Shown here piece after piece: positions 44,301 through 53,727 of a stretch of DNA of 64,000 bases. The notes under the pieces are model-generated. The model was not told the DNA's origin and searched no databases. It saw only the letters and a list, made by a program, of their open reading frames with translations. The stretch comes from Saprospiraceae bacterium (GTDB lineage Bacteria; Bacteroidota; Bacteroidia; Chitinophagales; Saprospiraceae): contig JADJOB010000002.1 of the NCBI GenBank assembly GCA_016714025.1, positions 789,501 to 853,500 on the forward strand. Direction: 5' to 3'. Made by a program: the position numbers and the translations under genes. Every line of letters begins with the position of its first letter. Position 1 is the first letter of the stretch.

Positions 44301-47300
44301 CATCTACATTGGGCAATGGATGTCGTAAGGATACCATATATACCAATTCAAGTACAGGGGAGTATGAGCTGTTGTTGCCTCCTTTAAGCTATGTAGTAAA
44401 TGTTAGTGTACCAAGCAACCCATTAATTAATTTTGGAGTAATTGATTTACTGGATTTAGGTTCAACAACAACTCTTTTAACAAAAATAGATTCTACTTTT
44501 GATATCAATGGAAAATTTTTAACAAACAGTCCCTCCATTTCTTACCACAAACAATTGGATTTTATTTGGCGTGAAAAATCAGTTTTAGCTGTAGTGGACA
44601 AAGATGGTAGCAATCCATTTATTGGGGAAGATAGCTATACAGATACCTATGGTAATACAAGAAATCTAAGAACGTATCCTTATTTATGGCCAGTTTTTCT
44701 TCAAGGGGATGACGAACAATTATATCGATGTTTGATAAAAATATATGAGCCCTATAAGAATTATTCCACAAATAGAATAGATAGCGTTCCAACAACTGAA
44801 GGAACACTTAAAATTTACAATGATCTTGCTGAAGAAAGCTTTGCTGAAATTAATGTGTCAGATTATACGAGTCTGGATTCTTTCAAAAATTTGATTTATA
44901 CATTTAAACCAGGCTTTCCAAATTTTAATGAAAATGTAGCGATTCCAGAGTACAGTTATACTGGAAAAATTGAAATGATTTTAGAAACTGCAGCTGGTAC
45001 CATATCCTGGTTACCGGCTACAAGCAAAGTTTTTAGTCAACCCAACACGAATACCGGTGTATACCATTATTATTTATTAGGTAAACGTTCGAATGGTCAA
45101 CAATTTGTCACATTGGGACCACAAGTACCAGAATATGTTTTGAGAGATCCACCTGGAACAGCAAGTTCTGCAAGTCGAAGTATTGGAACAACCAAAGTGG
45201 ATAAAACCAATTGGTCCTGGAATTTAGGTTTGGAAGCACATACTTCTGATCAAATTTATACAGGCGTAAAAGTAAGCGTTGGAGTAGGTGTAGAAGTTGA
45301 TAATGAAACAGAGAACAATCTTACTGCAGGATTTAAAGCAAAAATCAGTGGTGGAAGAACAGGTTCACAAACCATTGAAACAACCAATACTAACACGTGG
45401 TCAACCTACGGAGAGACTGCAATACCACCGGGCGCAAGCAGTGATTTGTATATTGGAAAATCTCAAAATGTGCAATTTGGAGTGAGTGAGGAACTCGTAA
45501 TTATTTCAGATCAATTATGCGATACCATCCCTTGTTTATCGGGTAAAAAACCTGCAACTAATTTATCTTTTGCAAAAAAATATGGATTGTCTGTTGTTCC
45601 GGGAGGATACAACACCCAATTTATGTTTAATGAATACGATATTAAAAATCTGATCATTCCTAATTTAATTAATTTACGAAATAAATTTCTACAAACCAAT
45701 CCTAAATACACCAGCAAACTGTCAGTCAATGATGAGAATTATGGAAAAAATAATGATGATCCGGTTTTTGGTGCTGCCGCCTCAACCTATACCCCACAAA
45801 CAGGAGATTTTGAAGATTACGATGGACCTAGCTATAAACTTTTTGTAAAAGCAAATCCCAGCTATTTAGATTTAATGAATGCAGTTGACTCCGTTAGGTA
45901 TTTAAATAATCAAATTTATCAATGGGAGCAAGCGATCTATCTCAACGAATGGGAAAAAGTACATATTGGAAATAAAGACACCATAGAAGCATATAAACAA
46001 AAGGAGTTGTCTGAATTGGATAAACAAAATGCAGATATCATTATTGCATATGCCGCATTATCTTATGCAGCTGCTGAGGCGATCTATCATTCTTATGGAG
46101 CCATTGCAGTTCCTGCAGTTGGTTCTGCTTTTCTAGGATATGCAACCTTTGCAGTAACTACTGCATTTGGAATTGCAGAGGCAGAAATTATTGATGAGTA
46201 TTTAGAATATAAAGCAAAAAGAAACCGCATCGTTGAGAAATTTGAGAGCTTAGGGAGTCCATCAAATTTTACTTTTACCGGTGGAACCACTTACGAATCT
46301 GAAATTTCTCACAGTACAGCCATAGAGCATGGCTCAAGTATTGAATATGAATTGACCGCGGAGTTAGGTTTTGAAGTTTCCGGTAAAATCAATAACAATG
46401 GAGTCGGGATTGAAAAAGGTTTAGAAATTGGGTTTACCAATTCACATGATTGGTCATTGGAAGAAGGTGTAACAGAAACTGTGACATTCAACTTAAACGA
46501 CCCGGATATTGGTGATTTATATTCTGTGGATGTATATCCTTCTATTCTTGGTTGGGGACCTATTTTTAAAAATAAACCGGGTTGCGCTACGGCCTGTCCG
46601 TTTGAAGAGGAAACAGTTACAGAGTATTATTTACCTGGAACGGTTGTGAGTGCGCGTACTCAGCAAATAGATAAACCCAAATTGGATGTCAGTCCTTTTC
46701 TAATTACAAATGTTCCGGTGGATGAAGCGGCTGTATTTAATTTGACAGTTAGCAATGAATCAGAGGTTGGATACATCATGCCGTATGATATCAGCATTGC
46801 CAGTGAAACCAATCCTTTCGGAGCTATTGTCAGAATTGATGGTCTTCCAAGTGCATCCGTTATCATAGCAGGCGGAACCGCAATCAATAAAGTATTAACC
46901 ATTGAAAAAGGTCCTGGTCCCGTCTATAATTATGATAACATATTGGTATTGGTTCATTCACAATGTCAGTTTACAGGAGGAGCAGGATTTATTTCTGATA
47001 TTGTTGATTCTGTTTATGTGTCAGCACATTTTCTACCATCCTGTACAAACGTTCGAATAGCCAATCCGGATAATCAATGGGTATTAAACAATGATTTTCA
47101 TGATACACTTCCGATCTCAATTGTGGATTATAATATTAATTATTTTGATCTAAAAAACCTGCGATTGGATTATAAACCATCCAGTTCAGCGAATTGGATC
47201 GGTTTGCAAAAATTTCATGTCGACACAAGTGGTTTGCAAGATTCTAAAGCCATACCCTTGTCAAGAGATAAATCATTTTCATTTTATGATTGGGATGTCA

Positions 47301-50300
47301 GGCAATTGACAGATGGAGCTTATGATTTACGGGTTAGCTCTACATGTGAATTATCAGAACGCAATTCTGAAATCCATTCCGGTATTATAGATCGAATCAA
47401 TCCGCATGCATTTGGTCACCCGTCTCCTGCGGATGGAATTTTATCACCCAATGATGAGATCAGTATTAAATTCAATGAACCCATTGATTTAGGATCTATT
47501 AGTTCCAGTATAAATTTTGATATCCGCGGTGTTCTAAATGGCGGTCCGGTTGAACATGCAACTTCATTGAGTTTTGATGGCATCGATGATTATCTTGAAC
47601 TACCAGATGGAATTGCATTGGATCGCCGGGATTTTACCATAGAGTTTAGTTTTAAACGCGATTCATTTGGTGAGCAGACGATTATTAGTCAGGGTAACAC
47701 GGTTGGTGAACAAATTTATATTGGATTTGCAGCGGATCATAAGCTTATATTTAAAATAAATGGTACTTCTGTAAGCTCCACGAAATTGTTTAACGATAAT
47801 ATTTGGCATACAGTTGCAATTAGTTATAAATATCTTTCAGAAACCGTAGAGATGTTTTTGGCAGATGAACAAACAACTGCCAGTTTAATAAACGTAGGAG
47901 CAACTAGTTTGCAACCGGATTATATAGGAGTCAATGCAAAAGCTTTATTTGGTAAGAATTCAGCAACAGCTTCTCAATTTTTCAATGGAAATTTGCATGA
48001 AGTTCGGATTTGGACTACGGCGAGAAATTTATCACAGTTTTCCATTTATAAATCCAAATTATTGAGTGGAAACGAAGCCGGATTGCTCTATAACTGGAGA
48101 ATGGATGAAGCTACAGGCACAACAACTATTGATCTTTCTAAAGGACGTGAAGCGCTGATCAAAGCAGCCACCTGGCAAATTACTCCTAATGGGAAATCTG
48201 GTGATTTTAAATCCGCCTCATCCAATTATTTAAAGGCGAGTACAGGCAACATCGCTATTACGGATGAAATGGATTTTACAGCAGAATTTTGGTTTAAATC
48301 CGGTCAAACTGGAAATGCATGTTTGTTATCGAATGGAACCGGAACGGGATTGAGTTCTGATTCATTGCAATCCTGGAACATAGATAAAGTTGATAATCTA
48401 ATTCATATCAAACACAACAAGATTGATTTTACTGCAACAACAAAAAATTATTTTGATAATAATTGGCATCATTTTGCCATGGTCTTAAAACGTAATGCCA
48501 GTCTCAGCGTTTATATTGATGGCTTATTTGAAAATTCAATTTCCAGCGATGGATTCCGCGAATGGAGTGGATCTAATATGTGGATTGGAGCGCGCGGATT
48601 TAAAATTGGTACTCAAGATAATGTTAGCAATTATTACAATGGTTTATTAGATGAATTCCGTTTTTGGAATGTTGCCCGGAGCTATGAGCAAATTAAACGG
48701 GATAAGCAAAATAGAATGATGGGTGATGAAGCCGGATTGCAATTCTACTTGCCTTTTGAACATTATAGCACAGATCCGACAGGTATAAAAATACTTACTG
48801 GAGTGATTGCAGATCAGATTACCATACCGCATGTTATTGACAGTGTTAAAGCCAGTTTGTCTTCAAGTACACCAACTATAAAATTACAAAGACCCGTTGA
48901 ACAAATTGCCTTTAATTATGCTGTAAACAATGATCAGATCATATTAACTCCAATCACTGCCGGGGAATTGATTGAAAATGTAACATTGGATGTTACCGTT
49001 CAGGGAATTCATGATTTGCATGGCAATACCATGAAATCACCAATAAGTTGGATTGCGTATATGGATAAAAATCAGGTGGTTTGGCAAGATGAATTATTAA
49101 AATACAGTATCACAAGAGGAGAAAATTTAAGTTTTAAATCAGGTATTTACAACCGGGGAGGTGCATCTAAAAAGTTTAATATACTGGATCTTCCATCCTG
49201 GATAAGTGTCAATCCAAGTTCCGGTGTCATTGCACCAAACAGTTATATTGAAGTAATTTTTACAGTGGATCCCTCTGTTAATTTAGGAAAATATTTTATT
49301 GGCGCAAGTTTATTGACAGATTTTAATTATCGCGAAAAATTAAATATTGAATTGGAAGTAAAAGCAAAAGAACCCAATTGGACCGTAAATCCTGGAGCCT
49401 ATGATAATACCATGAATATCATTGGAACAATAAAGATAAATGGTATTTTTTCATCAGATATCCGGGATAAAATTGTTGCCTATGTTGGTGCAGAGGTTCG
49501 GGGTGTAGCCAATTTGGAATATGTTCCAAAATTAGATGCTTACCGTGTATTTTTAAATGTATACAATTCAACAGGGAATCCTGCAATTACTTTTAAAATT
49601 TGGGATGCTTCGGCTGGAAAAGTTTACAGTGATGTAGTTGGAAATAATATCGTGTTTAATTTGGATTCAGTGAGAGGAAGTTTTTCCAATCCAGTTATTT
49701 TTGAATCCGGAAGTATTGTCAGTTTAGACATACCGGTTTTCAGTGGTTGGAACTGGATCTGCTTTTATCTTGATAATTTTGCAACGACAACCGATGGGGT
49801 ATTGGAAAGTGTTGCAGAAAAAGATGCAACTATAAAAAATCTAACAGAATCAAATACCTATAATGGCAGTACATGGAGTGGTAATAAAATCAATGGTTTT
49901 TATCCATATCAATTGTGGAAATTAAAGAAAGGGATCAACGACACATTGATTTTACGCGGTACGGTGGTCAATCCAACGACTCGTCCTGTCACCTTAAATG
50001 GTGGTGGGTGGAGCTGGATTGGCTTTATTTCCATTCGGTCACAAGAAATAAATTCAGCATTGTCCAATTTAACTCCCGTAGTCGGAGAAATTATAAAAGG
50101 TAAATACAATTTTGCTGTTTACAATGGTGCTGCTACCGGTTGGTTGGGAAGTCTTAAAACCATGGTGCCGGGAGAAGGTTATATGTTTAAATCAAAAAGC
50201 AATGGCCCAAGAACATTTACCTATCCGATAGCTGGAATGTTTGAAAGCTTCGATGATTTAACAACGCGAACGAATCAAGATTCGTGGTGGCAGGTAAATC

Positions 50301-50914
50301 ATCACCAATACAATAATAACATGACTGCAATAGTATCGGTTCATACAGATTGTCCGGACTTGATTCATGAAAGAGGTTATGGAATAGGACTTCTTGATGC
50401 AGGCGGTAATTGGAGAGCCAAGGCGGCAATTGAAACTGAATCTCAACAGGAGCTGGCCTATTTAACAATTGCCGGTGATGCAACAGAAAAATTACAATAC
50501 AAATTGATTCATCCTGAATCCAATCAACAATTTGATTTAGCTGCGACTGTTCAATTTAAAGCAAACGATCACATTGGAAGTATCGATTTCCCTTATGTAC
50601 TTACGATGGATGAATCCTTATGTAAAACCATCAAGTTTAGCGATGCAGTATACAATCAAAGGTACGAAGTGTATCCACAGGTCTTTCAAGATTTGATTCA
50701 TATCGAATATACCACCTTGGAAGCAGATGCTAACGCAAACATTCGAATTACAGATGTATTCGGTCATGAAATCATGCAATCCAGGCAAATTTTGGTGAAA
50801 GGATTTAATGATATTCAACTGGATTTAAAACAAATTCAAATACCTGGCAGCTATTTTATCAGTCTAATGACCAATCAAAAACAACTTACAAAATTAATCC
50901 AGAAAATAAATTAA
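41303..50914 (+). CDS. Giant multidomain T9SS surface protein (Fn3, LamG, carboxypeptidase-regulatory-like)
   Basis: A 3203-aa secreted protein with a signal peptide (1-28). About four fibronectin-III-like domains cover 180-570. A carboxypeptidase-regulatory-like repeat starts near 572, and a LamG domain covers about 603-790. More regulatory-like beta repeats lie at about 876-1000. An unusual region at about 1295-1735 has two Ser/Thr-rich amphipathic beta segments around a hydrophobic helical stretch (1579-1632). Two further LamG domains lie at about 2086-2280 and 2297-2490. A BACON-like domain lies at about 2606-2690, then a domain shared with the next gene (2690-2785). A type A-like T9SS sorting domain covers about 3118-3203. 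Likely an adhesin or surface polymer-binding protein; no catalytic motif seen. Confidence 0.88.
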   Translation: MKRQFNASISIWMFCLAYLLNSNTAKADPYSESNWRVSYDNCSATITVSFWILDGRGEDDYFKNLSVRYTNANGNSKRIFRLKYGTDCSYCDKEFTRDGGTQNRTIGYNVEDGNPSFSVVGVSGLDNVYEGKLTLRDFDLNLLGGSIQIEMSGLWYNNDAGNNDTDIDYSKTINSTVDIPARTNLTNTFDCNSITLNWTNPSWDCDDPDSKWKTKIFRTDDLGNTQYYELFGDARPNNQFTDVNVVAGRIYSYYVTGSWFPGYSREVGSGPSNTITAHVTDLPLAPVNVHIEINPIPCDSLIGISWDQPNIQPGQYYISRRRHKPSLSAWTVLDIIDGSLTSYLDSLSVLSNKSYQYKIQAVSDCGVSAYSDIVSGTGVFEPQIPENFTAIPDGNRILLNWNDNNSDETEYVIERTGGTTKIITLPADSESYIDVDVTFCQPYHYTIRANNSCFKASTYRASADTILVYDINQLFNEQSLSASKGYYSDKVVLEWSYNFGSDLSGLRIYRRKLQDAEFIQIANEQSGSNIYVDEYAEAGQLYEYKIAGEVECANQVFHSNEARSIGFRTRTGTITGQVSYGGGIAVKDVQINASSTSGIANKSLDFTSGTIVIAPQENLDLDTAFLFECFIQPENNTFTVIEKQNNYKLRFNSSRNLDLTIYDDNTSYNFILAATQIPTTGFSHIAVQVQSDTVRFFINGIERKKSRITVTGGGSFHFRNTNDSIIIGSGFDGKLCELRLWKAEKSAAEILQDSKRFLSGSETGLLFYFRTNEGMGSAVYDYSKQAQVFNKNHGMFRGSGIGWSTIYPTSSQVSLLAYTDAIGNYILNIPFNGSGEVFIVSPSFLTHTFNPSSSALFIGDGATIHNNINFMDLSSFTVTGDVYYKNSSCGVADAPILIDGVPLIVNGTIAKTDPTGAFSIQVPIGNHFIEVQQEGHVYATKRFPSTGTFNFQEAKSGIHFIDSTLLKVVGRVVGGLREATKIPGLGKSKNNIGVSKLIFTSTLGNGCRKDTIYTNSSTGEYELLLPPLSYVVNVSVPSNPLINFGVIDLLDLGSTTTLLTKIDSTFDINGKFLTNSPSISYHKQLDFIWREKSVLAVVDKDGSNPFIGEDSYTDTYGNTRNLRTYPYLWPVFLQGDDEQLYRCLIKIYEPYKNYSTNRIDSVPTTEGTLKIYNDLAEESFAEINVSDYTSLDSFKNLIYTFKPGFPNFNENVAIPEYSYTGKIEMILETAAGTISWLPATSKVFSQPNTNTGVYHYYLLGKRSNGQQFVTLGPQVPEYVLRDPPGTASSASRSIGTTKVDKTNWSWNLGLEAHTSDQIYTGVKVSVGVGVEVDNETENNLTAGFKAKISGGRTGSQTIETTNTNTWSTYGETAIPPGASSDLYIGKSQNVQFGVSEELVIISDQLCDTIPCLSGKKPATNLSFAKKYGLSVVPGGYNTQFMFNEYDIKNLIIPNLINLRNKFLQTNPKYTSKLSVNDENYGKNNDDPVFGAAASTYTPQTGDFEDYDGPSYKLFVKANPSYLDLMNAVDSVRYLNNQIYQWEQAIYLNEWEKVHIGNKDTIEAYKQKELSELDKQNADIIIAYAALSYAAAEAIYHSYGAIAVPAVGSAFLGYATFAVTTAFGIAEAEIIDEYLEYKAKRNRIVEKFESLGSPSNFTFTGGTTYESEISHSTAIEHGSSIEYELTAELGFEVSGKINNNGVGIEKGLEIGFTNSHDWSLEEGVTETVTFNLNDPDIGDLYSVDVYPSILGWGPIFKNKPGCATACPFEEETVTEYYLPGTVVSARTQQIDKPKLDVSPFLITNVPVDEAAVFNLTVSNESEVGYIMPYDISIASETNPFGAIVRIDGLPSASVIIAGGTAINKVLTIEKGPGPVYNYDNILVLVHSQCQFTGGAGFISDIVDSVYVSAHFLPSCTNVRIANPDNQWVLNNDFHDTLPISIVDYNINYFDLKNLRLDYKPSSSANWIGLQKFHVDTSGLQDSKAIPLSRDKSFSFYDWDVRQLTDGAYDLRVSSTCELSERNSEIHSGIIDRINPHAFGHPSPADGILSPNDEISIKFNEPIDLGSISSSINFDIRGVLNGGPVEHATSLSFDGIDDYLELPDGIALDRRDFTIEFSFKRDSFGEQTIISQGNTVGEQIYIGFAADHKLIFKINGTSVSSTKLFNDNIWHTVAISYKYLSETVEMFLADEQTTASLINVGATSLQPDYIGVNAKALFGKNSATASQFFNGNLHEVRIWTTARNLSQFSIYKSKLLSGNEAGLLYNWRMDEATGTTTIDLSKGREALIKAATWQITPNGKSGDFKSASSNYLKASTGNIAITDEMDFTAEFWFKSGQTGNACLLSNGTGTGLSSDSLQSWNIDKVDNLIHIKHNKIDFTATTKNYFDNNWHHFAMVLKRNASLSVYIDGLFENSISSDGFREWSGSNMWIGARGFKIGTQDNVSNYYNGLLDEFRFWNVARSYEQIKRDKQNRMMGDEAGLQFYLPFEHYSTDPTGIKILTGVIADQITIPHVIDSVKASLSSSTPTIKLQRPVEQIAFNYAVNNDQIILTPITAGELIENVTLDVTVQGIHDLHGNTMKSPISWIAYMDKNQVVWQDELLKYSITRGENLSFKSGIYNRGGASKKFNILDLPSWISVNPSSGVIAPNSYIEVIFTVDPSVNLGKYFIGASLLTDFNYREKLNIELEVKAKEPNWTVNPGAYDNTMNIIGTIKINGIFSSDIRDKIVAYVGAEVRGVANLEYVPKLDAYRVFLNVYNSTGNPAITFKIWDASAGKVYSDVVGNNIVFNLDSVRGSFSNPVIFESGSIVSLDIPVFSGWNWICFYLDNFATTTDGVLESVAEKDATIKNLTESNTYNGSTWSGNKINGFYPYQLWKLKKGINDTLILRGTVVNPTTRPVTLNGGGWSWIGFISIRSQEINSALSNLTPVVGEIIKGKYNFAVYNGAATGWLGSLKTMVPGEGYMFKSKSNGPRTFTYPIAGMFESFDDLTTRTNQDSWWQVNHHQYNNNMTAIVSVHTDCPDLIHERGYGIGLLDAGGNWRAKAAIETESQQELAYLTIAGDATEKLQYKLIHPESNQQFDLAATVQFKANDHIGSIDFPYVLTMDESLCKTIKFSDAVYNQRYEVYPQVFQDLIHIEYTTLEADANANIRITDVFGHEIMQSRQILVKGFNDIQLDLKQIQIPGSYFISLMTNQKQLTKLIQKIN

Positions 50915-50915
50915 A

Positions 50916-51884
50916 ATGTTAGCAATAATAAAATTCACTTTGCGCTATTGCTTAGTAGTTTCGATGTGTTTATCAACTCTAATTGGAAGATCACAGGCTG
51001 ACTGGATTGTAATCCCATCAGATTATGAATACAACATGAATGTCATTGGTGTGGGTTTTATCGAATGCGATGCCATTCACGATGAACAGGATCGGATTGC
51101 AGCATTTGTTGGAGATGAAATCAGGGGTGTTCAGTTTTTTAATGTGGAAAGTAATCAGGGATTGTATGTGTATATGTTTATTTACAGCAATCGATTTTCA
51201 GGGGATACCATCCATTTTAAAATTTACGATGCATCAGAAGATCGCATTTATGAGCTTTCCAATATAATGGTATTTTCGGAAAATGCTGTTGTGGGTTCTG
51301 AACAAATGCCTGTGCAATTTACAACAGTGAATCAAACATTAAACATTGAGCCAGATACCAATCAAATCCTACGACAGTCAAATGTAGGAGACAAAATCGT
51401 AAATTTACAGGTTAAAAATGGAATCGGACAAGTGCTTCTTGCGGGTTTTGAATGGATTCATGATAGCGCAGGAATTCACAATCATTATTTTGAATTTGTC
51501 GGGCAAGAACTTTTTATAAAGGAGCGTATTGTAGATTTTCCGGAAAACGAAATCCAAATTCACTTCAAAGTGAATGTATCAGGAATGTGTGTAACAGATC
51601 AACTACTCAATTTTAAAATCAGTGATTTGACTGCCACTGAAAATGAAACAGAACAGCCATTGATAGACATTTTTCCTAACCCAACAGCGGATTATTTTCA
51701 GATACGCAGTAATGTATTGTTTGACCATGTTTATTTGATGGACCCACTAAAAGGCAGTATGCGAGAAGTAGAGCAGCAGAAACAAATTTATCTGACATCA
51801 GGCGAATATGGATTAAAATATATAATCTTTAAAAAGGGAAGCACTATTTGGAAAAAACCTTTGTTACATATTACTGAAATATAA
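50916..51884 (+). CDS. T9SS-secreted companion of the giant protein
   Basis: A 322-aa protein starting one base after the stop of the giant gene, so surely co-transcribed. A signal peptide covers about residues 1-28. The domain at about 29-125 repeats the module at about 2690-2785 of the giant protein, with common W-V-P, MN-IG, VG-E-RGV and FKI-DAS positions. A second beta domain covers about 140-235, and a T9SS sorting domain starts near 250 (DIFPNPTADYFQIRS). The shared module suggests both bind the same partner or surface. Confidence 0.8.
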   Translation: MLAIIKFTLRYCLVVSMCLSTLIGRSQADWIVIPSDYEYNMNVIGVGFIECDAIHDEQDRIAAFVGDEIRGVQFFNVESNQGLYVYMFIYSNRFSGDTIHFKIYDASEDRIYELSNIMVFSENAVVGSEQMPVQFTTVNQTLNIEPDTNQILRQSNVGDKIVNLQVKNGIGQVLLAGFEWIHDSAGIHNHYFEFVGQELFIKERIVDFPENEIQIHFKVNVSGMCVTDQLLNFKISDLTATENETEQPLIDIFPNPTADYFQIRSNVLFDHVYLMDPLKGSMREVEQQKQIYLTSGEYGLKYIIFKKGSTIWKKPLLHITEI

Positions 51885-52091
51885 ACAATTTATTAAGCAT
51901 TGATTGCAAATCGATTTTTATAAACCTTATTTATTTCTAAACTTGGTTAATTTTGATTGATCCTAACAGGATTTGAATTCGATCCTGATCCAATTGGGTA
52001 ATTTATTTTGTCTAAACGATATCAACAATATTTATAAGTTGGATCCTATTTGGTTTAAACAAAATGCATGCTTGATTGTATATAGAATCAA

Positions 52092-52925
52092 ATGCTTAAG
52101 TCGCTGTTTCACATTTTTAAATTGAACCGGGAGGATGCACTGAAAATTATAGCTGCCCCTGATCCACCCCATGCCCACGATTATGAAGAACTGATCCTGG
52201 GTATGACCGGTAAATTAGAGCATTTTATTGATTTTAAAACAGAAACTTACGAAGCCCCTTTTGCCAGTTTTGTTTCGAAAGGAAAAACGCACCGGGTGAT
52301 CCCTCATTTGCAAAATGACCAATGCGAGGTATGGGTTATCCGATTCCAAAGTGAGTTTATTCCAGAGACTACGTTTCAATTGTATTCTTATTATCATGAT
52401 CATGCTACGATCAAAATGCAGGCTGGCAGATGTTTTAACAGATTGCTCAGTTTGTGTGAACTCATGCATGCAGAAATGCAATACAGTACTCCTGATCTGG
52501 CGGTTGTCAGGCATTTATTAAGTGCTTTATTTACTATGATTGAGTCTGAGCGAAAAAAGATTTCTGAAGATGCCGGTTCCTATGCAAAAACTCAAAACAC
52601 TACTTTTAAAAATTTTCTAAAAATTCTGGAGGAAAATTATCTGCGACCCGAAGGTGTGGAATTTTATGCGGAAAAATTATTTATGTCCAGCAGAAATCTC
52701 AATTTAATCTGTCAGAATATTTTGCAAAAAAGTGTTTCAGAAATTATTGAAACCCGCAAACTGATTGAAGCTAAGAATCAATTAATCAATACCGATAAAA
52801 CCGTAGCCGAAATTGCTTTTGACCTTGGATACAACGAGCACGCCTATTTCACCAATGTCTTTAAGAGAAAATCTGGGCAAACGCCAACTGAATTCCGGCA
52901 AGAAATACGGCAGTTGGTTTCCTGA
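52092..52925 (+). CDS. AraC-family transcriptional regulator
   Basis: A 277-aa regulator. The N-terminal cupin-like sensing domain covers about 10-160 (HAHDYEELILGMTGKLEHFI). The C-terminal double helix-turn-helix covers about 175-277 (VEFYAEKLFMSSRNLNLICQ, KTVAEIAFDLGYNEHAYFTN, FKRKSGQTPTEFRQ), the standard AraC signature. The ligand is unknown. The YceI and dioxygenase genes downstream on the same strand are plausible targets, separated by 186 bp. Confidence 0.93.
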   Translation: MLKSLFHIFKLNREDALKIIAAPDPPHAHDYEELILGMTGKLEHFIDFKTETYEAPFASFVSKGKTHRVIPHLQNDQCEVWVIRFQSEFIPETTFQLYSYYHDHATIKMQAGRCFNRLLSLCELMHAEMQYSTPDLAVVRHLLSALFTMIESERKKISEDAGSYAKTQNTTFKNFLKILEENYLRPEGVEFYAEKLFMSSRNLNLICQNILQKSVSEIIETRKLIEAKNQLINTDKTVAEIAFDLGYNEHAYFTNVFKRKSGQTPTEFRQEIRQLVS

Positions 52926-53004
52926 AATTACAAGTTATTTACCGAATTCTGATATTTGACGGACTGGTATCGTCAGAACTTTGTACTGTGAATGGGTTAG
53001 TTAA

Positions 53005-53033
53005 GACCAAAGGACCAAAGGACCAAAGGACCA
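53005..53033. repeat. GACCAAAG stutter
   Basis: Three and a half copies of the 8-bp word GACCAAAG in the AraC-YceI gap. Another example of the short word repeats found in this window. Confidence 0.7.
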
Positions 53034-53111
53034 TAGCCCATTAGTATTTATTGATGCTATTTATTGCCTTAATATGAATTAAATATAACTATTATATAAA
53101 AAAATTTAAAC

Positions 53112-53669
53112 ATGCAAACAACAACAGCAAAAGCAATTCAAACGAAGTGGATGCTTGATCCTTCGCACAGTGAACTGGTTTTCAAAGTAAAGCACTTAAT
53201 GATTGCAAATGTGAAAGGATCATTCAGATCGTTTTCAGCAATTATTGATGGGGAAGATTTCAGAACGGCACCGATTCATGTTACAATTGAGGCAAGCTCT
53301 GTGTTTACCAATGATGATAACCGCGACGGTCATTTAAGAACACCGGATTTTTTTGACGTGGAAACCTTTAGAACCATTTCATTTGAAAGCAGCAATTTTA
53401 AAAAACTAGATGGAGAGCACTATCAACTGACAGGAATACTTACTATTAAAGGAATTTCACGAGAAGTAAAATTGCAGGTTGAATTTGGTGGCACCAACAC
53501 CGATCCGTACGGTAATGAAAAAGCTGGGTTTTCAGTGAGTGGTAGTATCAATCGTTCGGAGTGGGGATTAAATTGGAATGCTGCTTTAGAGACAGGAGGT
53601 GTTTTAGTAAGTGATGAAGTAAAAATTCAAGCTGAATTGCAATTTGTCAGAAAATCAGATTCAATTTAA
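53112..53669 (+). CDS. YceI-family lipocalin-like protein
   Basis: A 185-aa YceI domain protein with the family opening KWMLDPSHSELVFKVKHLMI, GSFRSFSAIIDGED, the DGHLRTPDFFDVE motif and LTIKGISREVKL. YceI proteins have an extended lipocalin fold binding isoprenoid-like lipids. No signal peptide is seen, so this copy is probably cytoplasmic. It lies 58 bp upstream of the dioxygenase gene and may share its transcript. Confidence 0.9.
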   Translation: MQTTTAKAIQTKWMLDPSHSELVFKVKHLMIANVKGSFRSFSAIIDGEDFRTAPIHVTIEASSVFTNDDNRDGHLRTPDFFDVETFRTISFESSNFKKLDGEHYQLTGILTIKGISREVKLQVEFGGTNTDPYGNEKAGFSVSGSINRSEWGLNWNAALETGGVLVSDEVKIQAELQFVRKSDSI

Positions 53670-53727
53670 TAAAGTTTGCATCGATTTTGTACGTCATATA
53701 AATTTACTAAATTTAGGGACTTATTTT

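Noticed and set aside
53644..53727. TTG start for the dioxygenase
   Set aside because: It overlaps the YceI gene end and precedes a good ATG with a signal-like leader.
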